DNA of 64,000 bases from assembly GCA_963784895.1 (NCBI GenBank), contig CAWATM010000002.1:62001-126000 (forward strand), read 5' to 3'. Position 1 is the stretch's first letter. The number at the start of each line of letters is the position of its first letter. The position numbers and the translations under genes are program-made. Below the pieces are notes generated by a model. It was not told the DNA's origin. It did no database searches and was given only the letters and a program-made list of their open reading frames with translations. Shown here piece after piece: positions 18,053 through 26,334 of the stretch. Origin of the DNA: Gaiellasilicea sp963784895 (GTDB taxonomy: Bacteria; Actinomycetota; Thermoleophilia; Gaiellales; Gaiellaceae).

Positions 18053-18137
18053 AGCCGCCACGCTACGCGGCCGCCTGCGACGAGATCGCAACGCGTTCGT
18101 GCCGAAACCGAATCAATCGCTCCACCGTTGACTCCAT

Positions 18138-18980
18138 ATGCCGAGAGCGATCTGGAGCGGCACGATCTCGTTCGGGCTCGTCAGTGTCCCGGTGCGGATG
18201 TACAGCGCGATCGCCGAGTCCGACCTCCACTTCCACCTCGTCCACGAGCCGGACGGAGGCCGGATCGGCTACCAGAAGGTCTGCAAGGCCGAGAACGAGC
18301 CCGTCCCCGACGACGAGATCGTGAAGGCGTACGAGGTGAAAGAGGACGAGCTCGTCATCCTCAGCGACGAGGACTTCGACGCCGCCAAGTCGGAGGGCGT
18401 GAAGACGATCGAGATCTCCGACTTCGTGCCCTACGAGGAGATCGACCCGATCTACTTCGAGCGCACCTACTTCCTCGGCCCGCAGGACGGGAGCGAGAAG
18501 GTCTACTCGCTCCTGCGCCAGGCGATGGAGAAGACGGGGCTCGCGGCGATTGGCAAGTACGTGATGCGCGACAAGCAGCAGCTCGGCTGCCTGCGAATCC
18601 GGGAAGGCGTGATCACGCTCGAGAAGCTCTTCTTCCACGACGAGATCAGGCCGGCGAAGGAGATCGCGCCGAAGAAGACCAAGGTGCCCGACGCGGAGCT
18701 GAAGATGGCGACCGCCCTGATCGGCCAATTCAAGGGCAGCTTCGAGCCCGAGCGCTACGAGGACACATACCGCGACGCGCTCCTCGAGGTGATCAAGGCG
18801 AAGCAGAAGGGTGAGACCATCACCGCCGTTCCTGCGGCAGAGGACGAGGAGCCGGCCGACCTGCTCGCCGCGCTGAAGGCGTCGGTCGAGGCGGCAAAGA
18901 AGGGCCGCGGCTCCGTCCGCGCAAAGCGTCCGCAGGGACGCAAGAAGCCGGCGGCTCGGAAGAAGCGCTCGAAGCGCTGA
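18138..18980 (+). CDS. ku: Ku protein, non-homologous end joining
   Basis: 280 residues, the normal length of bacterial Ku. Start PRAIWSGTISFGLVSVPV is diagnostic; also DFVPYEEIDPIYFERTYFLGP and GKYVMRDKQQLGCLR. A Lys/Arg-rich tail (GRKKPAARKKRSKR) follows, typical of Ku C-terminal extensions that help DNA binding. It forms a homodimeric ring on DNA ends and normally recruits LigD. No ligD, ligase or primase gene is in the window. Confidence 0.96.
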   Translation: MPRAIWSGTISFGLVSVPVRMYSAIAESDLHFHLVHEPDGGRIGYQKVCKAENEPVPDDEIVKAYEVKEDELVILSDEDFDAAKSEGVKTIEISDFVPYEEIDPIYFERTYFLGPQDGSEKVYSLLRQAMEKTGLAAIGKYVMRDKQQLGCLRIREGVITLEKLFFHDEIRPAKEIAPKKTKVPDAELKMATALIGQFKGSFEPERYEDTYRDALLEVIKAKQKGETITAVPAAEDEEPADLLAALKASVEAAKKGRGSVRAKRPQGRKKPAARKKRSKR

Positions 18981-18986
18981 CCCGCT

Positions 18987-20030
18987 TCAGGCCTGGCTGT
19001 CGACTCCGCTGACGCCCCACGTGTCCGAAAGCAGGTAGCCCTCGGGAAACGGGTCGTCCGCGTCGACGAAGAGTTGCGTCACGCCGGTGATCCAGGCGCT
19101 GCCGCGAATCGCGGGCACGACCGCCGGGCGGTGGCCGACGCGGGTCTCGCCGACAATCCTGCCGTCGAAGGTGGAGCCGATCGCCGACGCGTGCGTCATC
19201 CCGTCGCCGACGCCCATCAGCCCGCGCGCGTGCAGCACGGCGAGCCGCGCCGAAAGACCGGTGCCGGTCGCCGAGCGGTCGAGTCGGCCGGGCGCGACGA
19301 CGACAGCGTTGCGGCTCACCTTGCCGACGCCCTGCCACGGTTCGGCCAGCTGGACGATGCTGACTCCCGCGATCGCAGGATTCTCGGGATGGACGCACGA
19401 AAGCTGCTCGCGCGCGGCGGCGCGGATCCGCTCGCCGGCGAGCGACAGGTCGCGCGCCTCCTGCGGCTCGATCGCGAAGCCGAGCGCGTGGGCGTCGGCG
19501 ATCGCGTACCACATGCCGCCGTACGCGACGTCGACGGCGATCGTGCCGAGCCCCTCCACCTCGAGCGGCGCGTCGAGCCGGTCTGCGAAGCACGGGACGT
19601 TCGTGAACTCGACGCTCTCGACGCGGCCGTCGCGGCACGCCGCCCGCGCTTCGATGACGCCGCCGGGGGCTTCGAGCCGCACGACGGTCTCCGGCTCGGT
19701 CAACTCGACCATGCCCGTCTCGAGCAGGACGGTTGTCGTGCAGATCGTGTTCGAGCCGGACATGGCCGGATACTCGGTCGGTTCCATGATGATGAAGCCG
19801 GCGTCGCAGTCCGGGCGCGTCGCAGGGACGACGAGGTTCGCGTGACAGGCGACGCTGCCGCGCGGCTCGCGCAGGAGCAGCTTCCGGAGCGCGTCACCCT
19901 CGCGCGCGAGCGTCTGCATCTGCTCGAACACGGTCGCGCCCGCGGGCGGGAGGACGCCGCCGACGACGACGTTGCCGATCTCGCCGCCGGCGTGGCAGCC
20001 GACGACGGTGATCATCCGCCGCGAGCGCAT
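18987..20030 (-). CDS. proline racemase family protein, probable hydroxyproline dehydratase type
   Basis: 347 residues. Fold signature: GCHAGGEIGNVVVGGV, EPTEYPAMSGSNTIC and APGRLDRSATGTGLSA. Proline racemase and 4-hydroxyproline epimerase use two catalytic Cys at these two sites (C in the first, DRSPCGTG in the second). Here the first is Ser91 and the second Thr255, a pattern tied to trans-3-hydroxyproline dehydratase rather than racemase. The start may be the second Met at 20015. It degrades hydroxyproline or a related imino acid in the cytoplasm, by inference. Confidence 0.8.
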   Translation of the reverse strand: MRSRRMITVVGCHAGGEIGNVVVGGVLPPAGATVFEQMQTLAREGDALRKLLLREPRGSVACHANLVVPATRPDCDAGFIIMEPTEYPAMSGSNTICTTTVLLETGMVELTEPETVVRLEAPGGVIEARAACRDGRVESVEFTNVPCFADRLDAPLEVEGLGTIAVDVAYGGMWYAIADAHALGFAIEPQEARDLSLAGERIRAAAREQLSCVHPENPAIAGVSIVQLAEPWQGVGKVSRNAVVVAPGRLDRSATGTGLSARLAVLHARGLMGVGDGMTHASAIGSTFDGRIVGETRVGHRPAVVPAIRGSAWITGVTQLFVDADDPFPEGYLLSDTWGVSGVDSQA

Positions 20031-20039
20031 GACACGAAT

Positions 20040-20562
20040 CTATTCGTCGAGCAGCTCGAGCAGCCGCGTGACCGTGTTCCAGTTGCGCGCAGTCGAGACG
20101 ACACCGAGCTTCTTGTCGTCGAGGAGCTTCGCGAGCGGCGAGCGCTGGACGCCGTCCGGGTGCCAGGCATAGAGCTCGCGCCCGTTGACGACGACGCCGG
20201 CCGCCTCGAGCTCGCGCGCGACCTTCGCCGGCAGCTTCTTCGGCGAGAAAGACGACGAGGTAGCGGGACGGGTTCGTCGCAACCTTCCCGAGCGGATCGA
20301 GCGCGACGATCTTGGCCAGCTCGGCGCGTGTCCGCACGAGCACCTGCACGTCCATCCCGAGCCCGGCCGCCAGCTGCTGCTCGAGCTTCGCCTCGAGCTT
20401 GCGCGGCGAGAGGGGGCTCGAGAGGACGACGTTGCCGCTCTGCAGGTGTGTGCGCACGTCCTCGTAGCCGGCCTCCTCGAGCACTGTGCGGAGATCGGCC
20501 ATCGCGACGCGGCGGCGCCTGGCGAGGTTGATGCCGCGGAGGAAGGCGACCTGGCGCGTCAG
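20040..20562 (-). pseudogene. DUF1697-family gene split by a frameshift
   Basis: Reading leftwards from 20562, residues TRQVAFLRGINLARRRRVAM and the LQSGNVVLSSPLSPRKLEAK region are clear DUF1697. The frame breaks at about 20245-20250 (after YLVVFL) and continues in another frame with SPKKLPAKVARELEAAGVVV to RNWNTVTRLLELLDE. The natural start is CTG at 20560-20562, overlapping the stop of the upstream MOSC gene. It is either a decayed gene or a one-base assembly error; two neighbours show the same kind of break. Confidence 0.7.
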
Positions 20563-21125
20563 AGCTTGCGGATCGTGTCGCCGGTCGCGACGGCGCCGGG
20601 CTCGATCACCTTCGCGTTCAGTCCGCGCAGGCGCAGATGCCGGTGCGCCTTCGTGTTCACGAATCGGTGCGCGTCGCCGCCGAAGCGTGCATGGAACTTC
20701 GCGCAGCCGGTGTGCGGCTCCGGCGTCACCTCGATCACGGCCGAGCCGAGCGCGAGCTGCGTGCCCGGCGGCAGGTTCGCGGCCGAGATATCGAAGTCGA
20801 CGTAGAGCTGGTCGCCTGCGAGCGCCCAGCGCTCCTTGTCGCCTGCCGCGACGAGGTCGACGACACGAGCGCTCATCAGCGTCAGCTGCATGTCCGGGTG
20901 CGAGGAGCCGTCGGGCGTCCGCTTGCTGCCGCGGCGAATCCACATGTCGCCGACGAGTCCTTCGCGCAGATCGAGCACGCCCTCTGCGAGCACCTCACGC
21001 TCTCCCTCGGCGGGCCGCCGGACGATCAGCGCAACGGTGCCGGCGTCGCGCGGGGCGCGCTGGATCTCTTCGAGCCCGGCTTCGAGCTCCTCCGTCGTCA
21101 GGTGGCGCGCGACATCGGTGGCCAT
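20559..21125 (-). CDS. MOSC domain protein
   Basis: 188 residues. MOSC beta-barrel (molybdenum cofactor sulfurase C-terminal): EGVLDLREGLVGDMWIRR, SSHPDMQLTLMSARVVDLV, and the conserved Cys in TPEPHTGCAKFHARFG, thought to carry activated sulfur. Family members act in sulfur transfer or molybdenum-dependent reduction; the exact role here is unknown. The broken DUF1697 gene follows with overlapping stop and start. Confidence 0.85.
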   Translation of the reverse strand: MATDVARHLTTEELEAGLEEIQRAPRDAGTVALIVRRPAEGEREVLAEGVLDLREGLVGDMWIRRGSKRTPDGSSHPDMQLTLMSARVVDLVAAGDKERWALAGDQLYVDFDISAANLPPGTQLALGSAVIEVTPEPHTGCAKFHARFGGDAHRFVNTKAHRHLRLRGLNAKVIEPGAVATGDTIRKL

Positions 21126-21153
21126 CAGCTGTCTTCTATCACGAGGCCGTCGG

Positions 21154-21159
21154 TACGCT
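21154..21159 (+). promoter_or_regulatory. -10 hexamer TACGCT for leaderless nitroreductase gene
   Basis: TACGCT ends 6 nt before the GTG at 21166 with no ribosome binding site between. Confidence 0.4.
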
Positions 21160-21165
21160 GCGTCC

Positions 21166-21578
21166 GTGATCGACCGCTCGCTCTACGGCCAAGAGCACGT
21201 GCGCAGGTACCGCGAGACGGACGGCGAGGTCGGCTACATCTGGAACGGCGCGCCGACGCTGCTCCTGACGACGACCGGCCGCCGGACCGGTGAGCCGACG
21301 ACGACGCCGCTCATCTTCGGCCGCGACGGCACCGACTACGTCATCGTCGCCTCCCAGGGCGGCAAGCCGGAGCATCCGGGCTGGTACCGCAACCTCGTCA
21401 AGGCACCGGAGGTCGAGCTGCAGGTGAAGGGCGATCGGATCCGCGGCCGGGCGCGGACGCCGAGGGCGACGAGCGCGAGCGGCTCTGGCGGCAGATGGCC
21501 GAGATCTGGCCGCACTACGACACGTACGCGACCCGCACCGACCGCGAGATCCCGGTCGTCGTGGTCGAGCCGCGCTAG
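21166..21578 (+). pseudogene. F420-dependent nitroreductase (DDN family), frameshifted
   Basis: From GTG at 21166 the reading gives YLWNGAPTLLLTTTGRRTGE-like DDN sequence (actual YIWNGAPTLLLTTTGRRTGE), then TPLIFGRDGTDYVIVASQGG and HPGWYRNLVKAPEVELQV, diagnostic of F420H2-dependent deazaflavin nitroreductases. At about 21450 the frame slips; the remaining family sequence (RLWRQMAEIWPHYDTYATRT to VVVVEPR) lies in the next frame and stops with TAG at 21576-21578. Intact, it would be about 137 residues and reduce substrates with F420H2, matching the cof genes at 50-52 kb. Confidence 0.75.
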
Positions 21579-21579
21579 C

Positions 21580-22159
21580 TCAGGCGGGCTTCGCCGAGCG
21601 GCGCCGCCGCACGAGGAGGACGGCGCCGGTGACGAGGACCGCGGCGGCGAGCACCCCGAAGAAGACCCAGCCCCATTCGCTCGAGGTGAGCGCCTCGTCG
21701 TCAGCCGAGGCAGCGGCGGCGCCGGCCGCCGCCGCACCCACCGGGCTCACGCCCGTCGTCGTCGTGACCGTCAGCGTGGCGGTGACGGTTACGGGCGGCG
21801 TGGTCGTCGCGGCTGCGGGGGCGGTTTCGGTCAGCGTCACGGTCTCTGTCTCGGCGGGCGCCGTCTCCGTCACGGTGACCGTCTCCGCCCGTACCCGGCT
21901 CCGTCTCCGTCGCGGCCGGCGCCGTCTCGGTCACCGTCACCGTCTCCGTCACGGCCGGGCCCGCCTCGGTCAGCGTCACGGACTGCGTCACCGCGGGCAC
22001 AGTCGGCAGCGAGCGCGTGATCGTCCCGGTCCCGATCGCCTCGCCGTCGCCGCCGCACGAGCCGAGCGCGAGCGCGGCGAGCAGCCCCAGCAGCGCAGGC
22101 CAGATGTAGCGCAGCAGCCGTCTCGCTCCGACCACTCTGCGAGAGTGATGCGCAGTCAC
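21580..22159 (-). pseudogene. Ser/Thr-rich repeat lipoprotein gene with frameshift inside the repeats
   Basis: From GTG at 22159: basic N-terminus, hydrophobic LLGLLAALALGSC with lipobox-type Cys, then tandem repeats of TVTETAPA type. At about 21885-21900 the frame breaks within the repeat tract and the same repeat resumes in another frame (TVTLTETAPAAATTTPP), continuing to a C-terminal transmembrane anchor WGWVFFGVLAAAVLVTGAVL and RRRR. It is probably a surface stalk protein. Slippage in the repeats, phase variation or an assembly error could explain the break. Confidence 0.6.
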
Positions 22160-22169
22160 CGTGCGCGCA

Positions 22170-22562
22170 TCACCCCGTTCGGACTACCTCCTGGCTGCGC
22201 TCGATCAGCTCCACCCGATAGCCGTCCGGGTCGCGCACGAACGCGATGAATGAGCCGCCCTCGCGGACCTGATACTTGGGCCGCTCGGGCTCGATCCCCT
22301 GCTCGGCGAGCGCGGCGAGCGTGCCGTCCATGTCGTCGACGGTGATCGCGATGTGGCCGTAGCCGGTGCCGACCTCGTAGGAGTCGACGCCGAAGTTGTA
22401 GGTCAGCTCGAGCCGGTCGCCGTCGCCGGGCAGGCCCATGAAGACGTTGATCGCCTCCTCGCGGATCGGCATCCGAGCCCGCTCCTCGAAGCCGAGCGCC
22501 GAGTAGAACGCGACCGACCGGTCGATGTCGGTGATCCGGTAACAGGTGTGGATGAGCTCCAT
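22170..22562 (-). CDS. glyoxalase I-like VOC protein
   Basis: 130 residues from the ATG at 22562. Single-domain lactoylglutathione-lyase-like sequence: ELIHTCYRITDIDRSVAFYS, LGFEERARMPI, LELTYNFGVDSYEVGTGYGH, and metal/substrate-side residues in FVRDPDGYRVELIER. Likely metal ligands are His at the N-terminus, Glu in LELTYN, His in GYGHIAI and Glu in VELIE, the glyoxalase I set. It would detoxify methylglyoxal adducts; the thiol cofactor in Actinobacteria would probably be mycothiol, not glutathione. Confidence 0.85.
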   Translation of the reverse strand: MELIHTCYRITDIDRSVAFYSALGFEERARMPIREEAINVFMGLPGDGDRLELTYNFGVDSYEVGTGYGHIAITVDDMDGTLAALAEQGIEPERPKYQVREGGSFIAFVRDPDGYRVELIERSQEVVRTG

Positions 22563-22639
22563 GCGTGGCGTCCCTTCTTTTTGACAGCGGTAGCCCGGAC
22601 GTTCTATAAGACCGCACCCGCCCACGCTTGGAGGATCCC

Positions 22640-25228
22640 ATGGTGCGCCGCGTCAGCTTCCCGTCCCTGCTCCTGCTGGCGCTGCTCGCCGCGCTCGTCG
22701 GCTTCGCGCGCCCCGCCGCCGCCGAGATCGCTCCGCCCTGGTGCGGAACACCCGAACCGGACGCCGCGGAGGCACTGCCCTCGACCGGTACGAGCTTCCC
22801 GCACATCCCGGTCTACGCGATTGGCTGCACGCTCGCGGAGATCCAGTCGCGCAGCCTCGACGGCCGCATGAGCGTCGAGGTGCACGGCACGTCCGCGACC
22901 GGCCGCCCGCTCTACAAGGTCGTGATCAACCAGCTGCAGACCGACGCGCAGCAAGCCTCCTTCGACCACTGGACGACCCTGCGCCGGCAGGCGCTGAGCA
23001 ACCCCGCAGCGGGACAGCGGCAGCTCGAGGCCTGGCGCGACCGGGTCAAGGTGCCGCTCTTCATCCAGGGCAGCATCCACGGGAACGAGTACGAGGGCGT
23101 CGACTCGAACATGCGGATCATCGAGCGCCTGGCGACGACGCCGTACGGCGCCGACCCCGAGGTGGACGCGATCCTCGACGGCGCCATCGTCATCTTCAAC
23201 GTGATCCAGAACCCGGACGGTCGCGTCGTCGGCACTCGAGCGAACGGCAACGGCTTCGACCTCAACCGCGACTACCTGACGCAGTCGCAGTCGGAGACGA
23301 AGGCGTCGGTGCGGATCATGCAGGAGTGGCTGCCGCCCGAGACGATCGACCTGCATCTGAGCTTCACGCCAACGCTCGTCGAGGCGACGACGAAGCCGCA
23401 CAACCCCGGCATCGACTACGACCTCTGGCTGAAATGGAACCAGTCGCGCATCGACGCGAACGAGGCGGCGCTCGCAACTGCGAACCTCGGGCTGACGCGG
23501 CCGATCAACGACTGGTGCGCGAACGGCAACCCGGCGCCGCAGAGCGGCGTCTGCCCGGACGGCCGCCCGCCCGGCCCCGCGGTCGCCGAGGGCTGGGACG
23601 ACTGGGGCCCCTTCTACACGCCGATGTACTCGCAGCTGGTCGGCCTGAACGGCTCCACCGTCGAGGCGTGCTTCAGCACCTCGACGTCGACCAACCCGGG
23701 CAGCCGCTGCTACCTGAACGCGGATCCCGACCCGGCCAAGAACCCGGTCGGCCGCAACGCGGCGCTGCTCGCGCACATGACGGTGACGTGGTCGACCCTC
23801 GTCTACGACACCGCGAACCGGAGCGAGCTCCTGCACGACGAGCTGGAGATCTACCGGCGCGGCCTCGCCCGGGAGGCGCGCCCGGCGTGCTGCCCGGCGC
23901 CGTTCGACGTCGACAACAACTGGATGCACGAGTTCCCGACCGCATACGTGATCCCGCTCGGCGAGGGCCAGCGCAGCAACCCCGAGGCGAACCGCCTCGT
24001 CGACTGGCTGCTCTTCAACGGCATCGAGGTGCGGCAACTCCGCTCGGACGCCGTCATCATCGGCCAGCAGGTCGAGGAGGGCTCCTATGTCGTCGACATG
24101 GCACAGGCCCACCGGGGTCTCGCCGAGACGGCGCTCGGGATCGGCGTCGACGTCTCCAGCCGGATCGGCATCCTCTACGCGCCACCCGCGGCGTGGAGCC
24201 ACGGCTACCTCTGGGGCGCAGACGTGCTGCAAGTGCCGAACGGCGTGCCGCTCACGGCCAAGACGACGCAACCGATCGTGAAGCCCGTCGTCCTCGGCGG
24301 TGGCGTCGAGAGCGGCGCGGCCGACTACTACGCGCTCGAGATCGACTCGGCGACCGCGGTGCGGACGCTGAACACGTTGCTGAAGGGCGGTCTGACCGCG
24401 AAGCTCGCGACTGCCCCGTTCACGTCAGGCGGCGCCAGCTTCCCGGCGGGCACCGTGCTCTTGGACGACACGACGGCCGCGGTGATCGGCCCGGCCGCGC
24501 AGGCCGCCGGCCTGACGCTCCGTCGGGTCGCGACGGCGCCGGCGCAGCTGGAGGACGTCGACCGCTCGCCCCGGATCGCGGTGTTCACGAACGCTGTCGA
24601 CCAGAGCGTCTGGTCGCTGCGGAATCTCGGCTTCACCGCCGATCCGGTCGGCACGACCGCGCTGAACGGCGCGTCCGACCCGCTCGTGAACTACGACGTC
24701 GTCTTCAGCACCGCCAACTACCCGTCGACGGCCAACCCAGTCGCCCAGGCGCGGCTGGCGGCGTTCTTCGCCGCAGGCGGTGGGTACGTCGGCGGCGGTG
24801 CGGGCGGCGCACAGTTCATCGTCAGCGGCGGCCTCGCGACCGGGCTGACCACCGGCACCCGGTCCGGCAACGGCCGCAGCGGCATCGTCTTCTGGGACAA
24901 CACGGGCGGCACCGCGAGCCCGATCACGGGCGCGTACCCATCCAGGGACACGGCCATCGTCGACCCGCCGACCTGGTTCACGGGCGTCCCGTCCGGCTGG
25001 TCGATCGACGCCAACCTCCCGATCGCGGGCTTCTTCGCCGCGGGGCTTTGGTTGATCGACGCCGCGTCGGCGTCGGCGCCCGGTGCCCCGATGATCGCGC
25101 ACGGCACGAGTACGACGGCCGGCGCTCCCCGGCTGACCGCGTTCGCGTTCAACCCGCTCTACCGCGCCGACCCCGAGCGCGAGTGGCCCGCCCTCGGCTC
25201 GGCCGCGTACTGGGTGGACGCCGGATAG
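22640..25228 (+). CDS. secreted M14-family zinc carboxypeptidase
   Basis: 862 residues from ATG at 22640 with GGAGG upstream. The signal peptide covers about residues 1-28 (LLLLALLAALVGFARPAAA). M14 zinc site: His and Glu in QGSIHGNEYEG and the third His in ETIDLHLSFTP; NPDGRVVGTRANGNGFDLNR is also typical. The remaining 500 residues are Gly/Ala/Thr-rich and include a glutamine-amidotransferase-like segment (FFAAGGGYVGGGAGGAQFIV). It probably trims peptides outside the cell. The following M24 peptidase gene overlaps or abuts it, suggesting joint peptide use. Confidence 0.85.
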   Translation: MVRRVSFPSLLLLALLAALVGFARPAAAEIAPPWCGTPEPDAAEALPSTGTSFPHIPVYAIGCTLAEIQSRSLDGRMSVEVHGTSATGRPLYKVVINQLQTDAQQASFDHWTTLRRQALSNPAAGQRQLEAWRDRVKVPLFIQGSIHGNEYEGVDSNMRIIERLATTPYGADPEVDAILDGAIVIFNVIQNPDGRVVGTRANGNGFDLNRDYLTQSQSETKASVRIMQEWLPPETIDLHLSFTPTLVEATTKPHNPGIDYDLWLKWNQSRIDANEAALATANLGLTRPINDWCANGNPAPQSGVCPDGRPPGPAVAEGWDDWGPFYTPMYSQLVGLNGSTVEACFSTSTSTNPGSRCYLNADPDPAKNPVGRNAALLAHMTVTWSTLVYDTANRSELLHDELEIYRRGLAREARPACCPAPFDVDNNWMHEFPTAYVIPLGEGQRSNPEANRLVDWLLFNGIEVRQLRSDAVIIGQQVEEGSYVVDMAQAHRGLAETALGIGVDVSSRIGILYAPPAAWSHGYLWGADVLQVPNGVPLTAKTTQPIVKPVVLGGGVESGAADYYALEIDSATAVRTLNTLLKGGLTAKLATAPFTSGGASFPAGTVLLDDTTAAVIGPAAQAAGLTLRRVATAPAQLEDVDRSPRIAVFTNAVDQSVWSLRNLGFTADPVGTTALNGASDPLVNYDVVFSTANYPSTANPVAQARLAAFFAAGGGYVGGGAGGAQFIVSGGLATGLTTGTRSGNGRSGIVFWDNTGGTASPITGAYPSRDTAIVDPPTWFTGVPSGWSIDANLPIAGFFAAGLWLIDAASASAPGAPMIAHGTSTTAGAPRLTAFAFNPLYRADPEREWPALGSAAYWVDAG

Positions 25229-26334
25229 GCATCGACACGAACGAGTACACGCGACGGCGCGAGCGGCTCGGAGAGCTGCTCGCCCGTCGCGGCCTCGACG
25301 CGCTCTTCGTGCCGCCGTCGGCCGACCTGGAATACCTGACCGGGATCGAGCGCGACCTGCCGACGTTCGGGAACATCTCGTATGCCCACGGCTGGGTCAC
25401 GGGCGCCTTCCTCGCGCCCGGCCGGGAGCCGGTCTACGTCCTGCCGCGCATGTTCGTCCGCTTCCACCTCGACGGCGATGCGCCGGCGGGAGCGATCGTG
25501 GTCGAGGATGGCAGCGACGGGCGCGCGGCGTTCGCGGAGGCCGTCCGCGAGATCGGGTCACCGGACCGGATCGCGATCGGCCAGCGCGCCTGGGCGGAGA
25601 CTGCAATCGAGCTGCTCGGGATCGTGCCGGACGTCGAGCTGGTCGAGGGCTCGTCGCTCGTCAACGAGCTCCGCCGGGTCAAGTCGCAACCGGAGCTCGA
25701 GCTGATGGCGCAGGCGTGCCGGATCGCCCGCGAGACGATGGACGCCGTCGCGCCGCTCGTCGTCGCCGGCATCTCGATGGTCGACCTCGTCGAGGCGGTC
25801 GAGCACGAGTTGCGTGCACGCGGCTCGCGCGGCCCCTCCTTCCCGACCCACATCTTCACGTGGGGCGAGCGCCGGCTGGACTCGGACGGCCCCGGCGCCC
25901 ACGAGAACCTGCGCGAGGGCGAGGTCGTCCTCTTCGACTTCGGCGCCGTGCACGAGGGCTACTGCTCGGACTTCGGCCGGACGGTTCCGTGCGGCGAGCC
26001 GCCCGCGGGGTACGAGCGCGTGACCGGTGTGCTGCTCGAGGCGCAGGAGGCCGGGCGCGCGGCGGCGGTACCGGCCGCGCTCGCCCGCGACGTCAACGCC
26101 GCCTGCCGCGCGCCGATCGAGGCGGCCGGGCTGGGCGAGGGCTTCCGCCACAGGATGGGACACGGGATCGGCCTCGACGTGCACGAGCGCCCGTTCCTGT
26201 CCGTCGAGGACGGGACGCCGCTCGAGGCCGGGATGACGTTCACGGACGAGCCGTCGATCCTCCTCGACGGCCGCTTCGGCGTTCGCGTCGAGGACGTGAT
26301 CGTCGTCGGAGAAGGCGGCGGCCGGCACCTGTAG
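25183..26334 (+). CDS. M24-family Xaa-Pro aminopeptidase-like protein
   Basis: About 367-383 residues. Creatinase N-domain (TRRRERLGELLARRGLDALF, DLEYLTGIERD) and M24 catalytic domain with all five metal ligands: Asp in LFDFGAVHEG, Asp in CSDFGRT, His in GHGIGLDVHE, Glu in TDEPSI and Glu in RVEDVIVV. GTG at 25183 overlaps the M14 gene by 46 nt. The conserved N-terminus (DTNEYTRRRERL) begins at ATC 25231-25233, so an ATC start is an alternative. Cytoplasmic; removes N-terminal residues before Pro. Confidence 0.85.
   Translation: MARPRLGRVLGGRRIGIDTNEYTRRRERLGELLARRGLDALFVPPSADLEYLTGIERDLPTFGNISYAHGWVTGAFLAPGREPVYVLPRMFVRFHLDGDAPAGAIVVEDGSDGRAAFAEAVREIGSPDRIAIGQRAWAETAIELLGIVPDVELVEGSSLVNELRRVKSQPELELMAQACRIARETMDAVAPLVVAGISMVDLVEAVEHELRARGSRGPSFPTHIFTWGERRLDSDGPGAHENLREGEVVLFDFGAVHEGYCSDFGRTVPCGEPPAGYERVTGVLLEAQEAGRAAAVPAALARDVNAACRAPIEAAGLGEGFRHRMGHGIGLDVHERPFLSVEDGTPLEAGMTFTDEPSILLDGRFGVRVEDVIVVGEGGGRHL

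Noticed and set aside
22741..26334. 1197-codon + strand frame across the M14 and M24 genes
   Set aside because: Only its last third is real (the M24 peptidase); the rest is an Arg-rich shadow of the M14 gene, so it is not a giant fusion.
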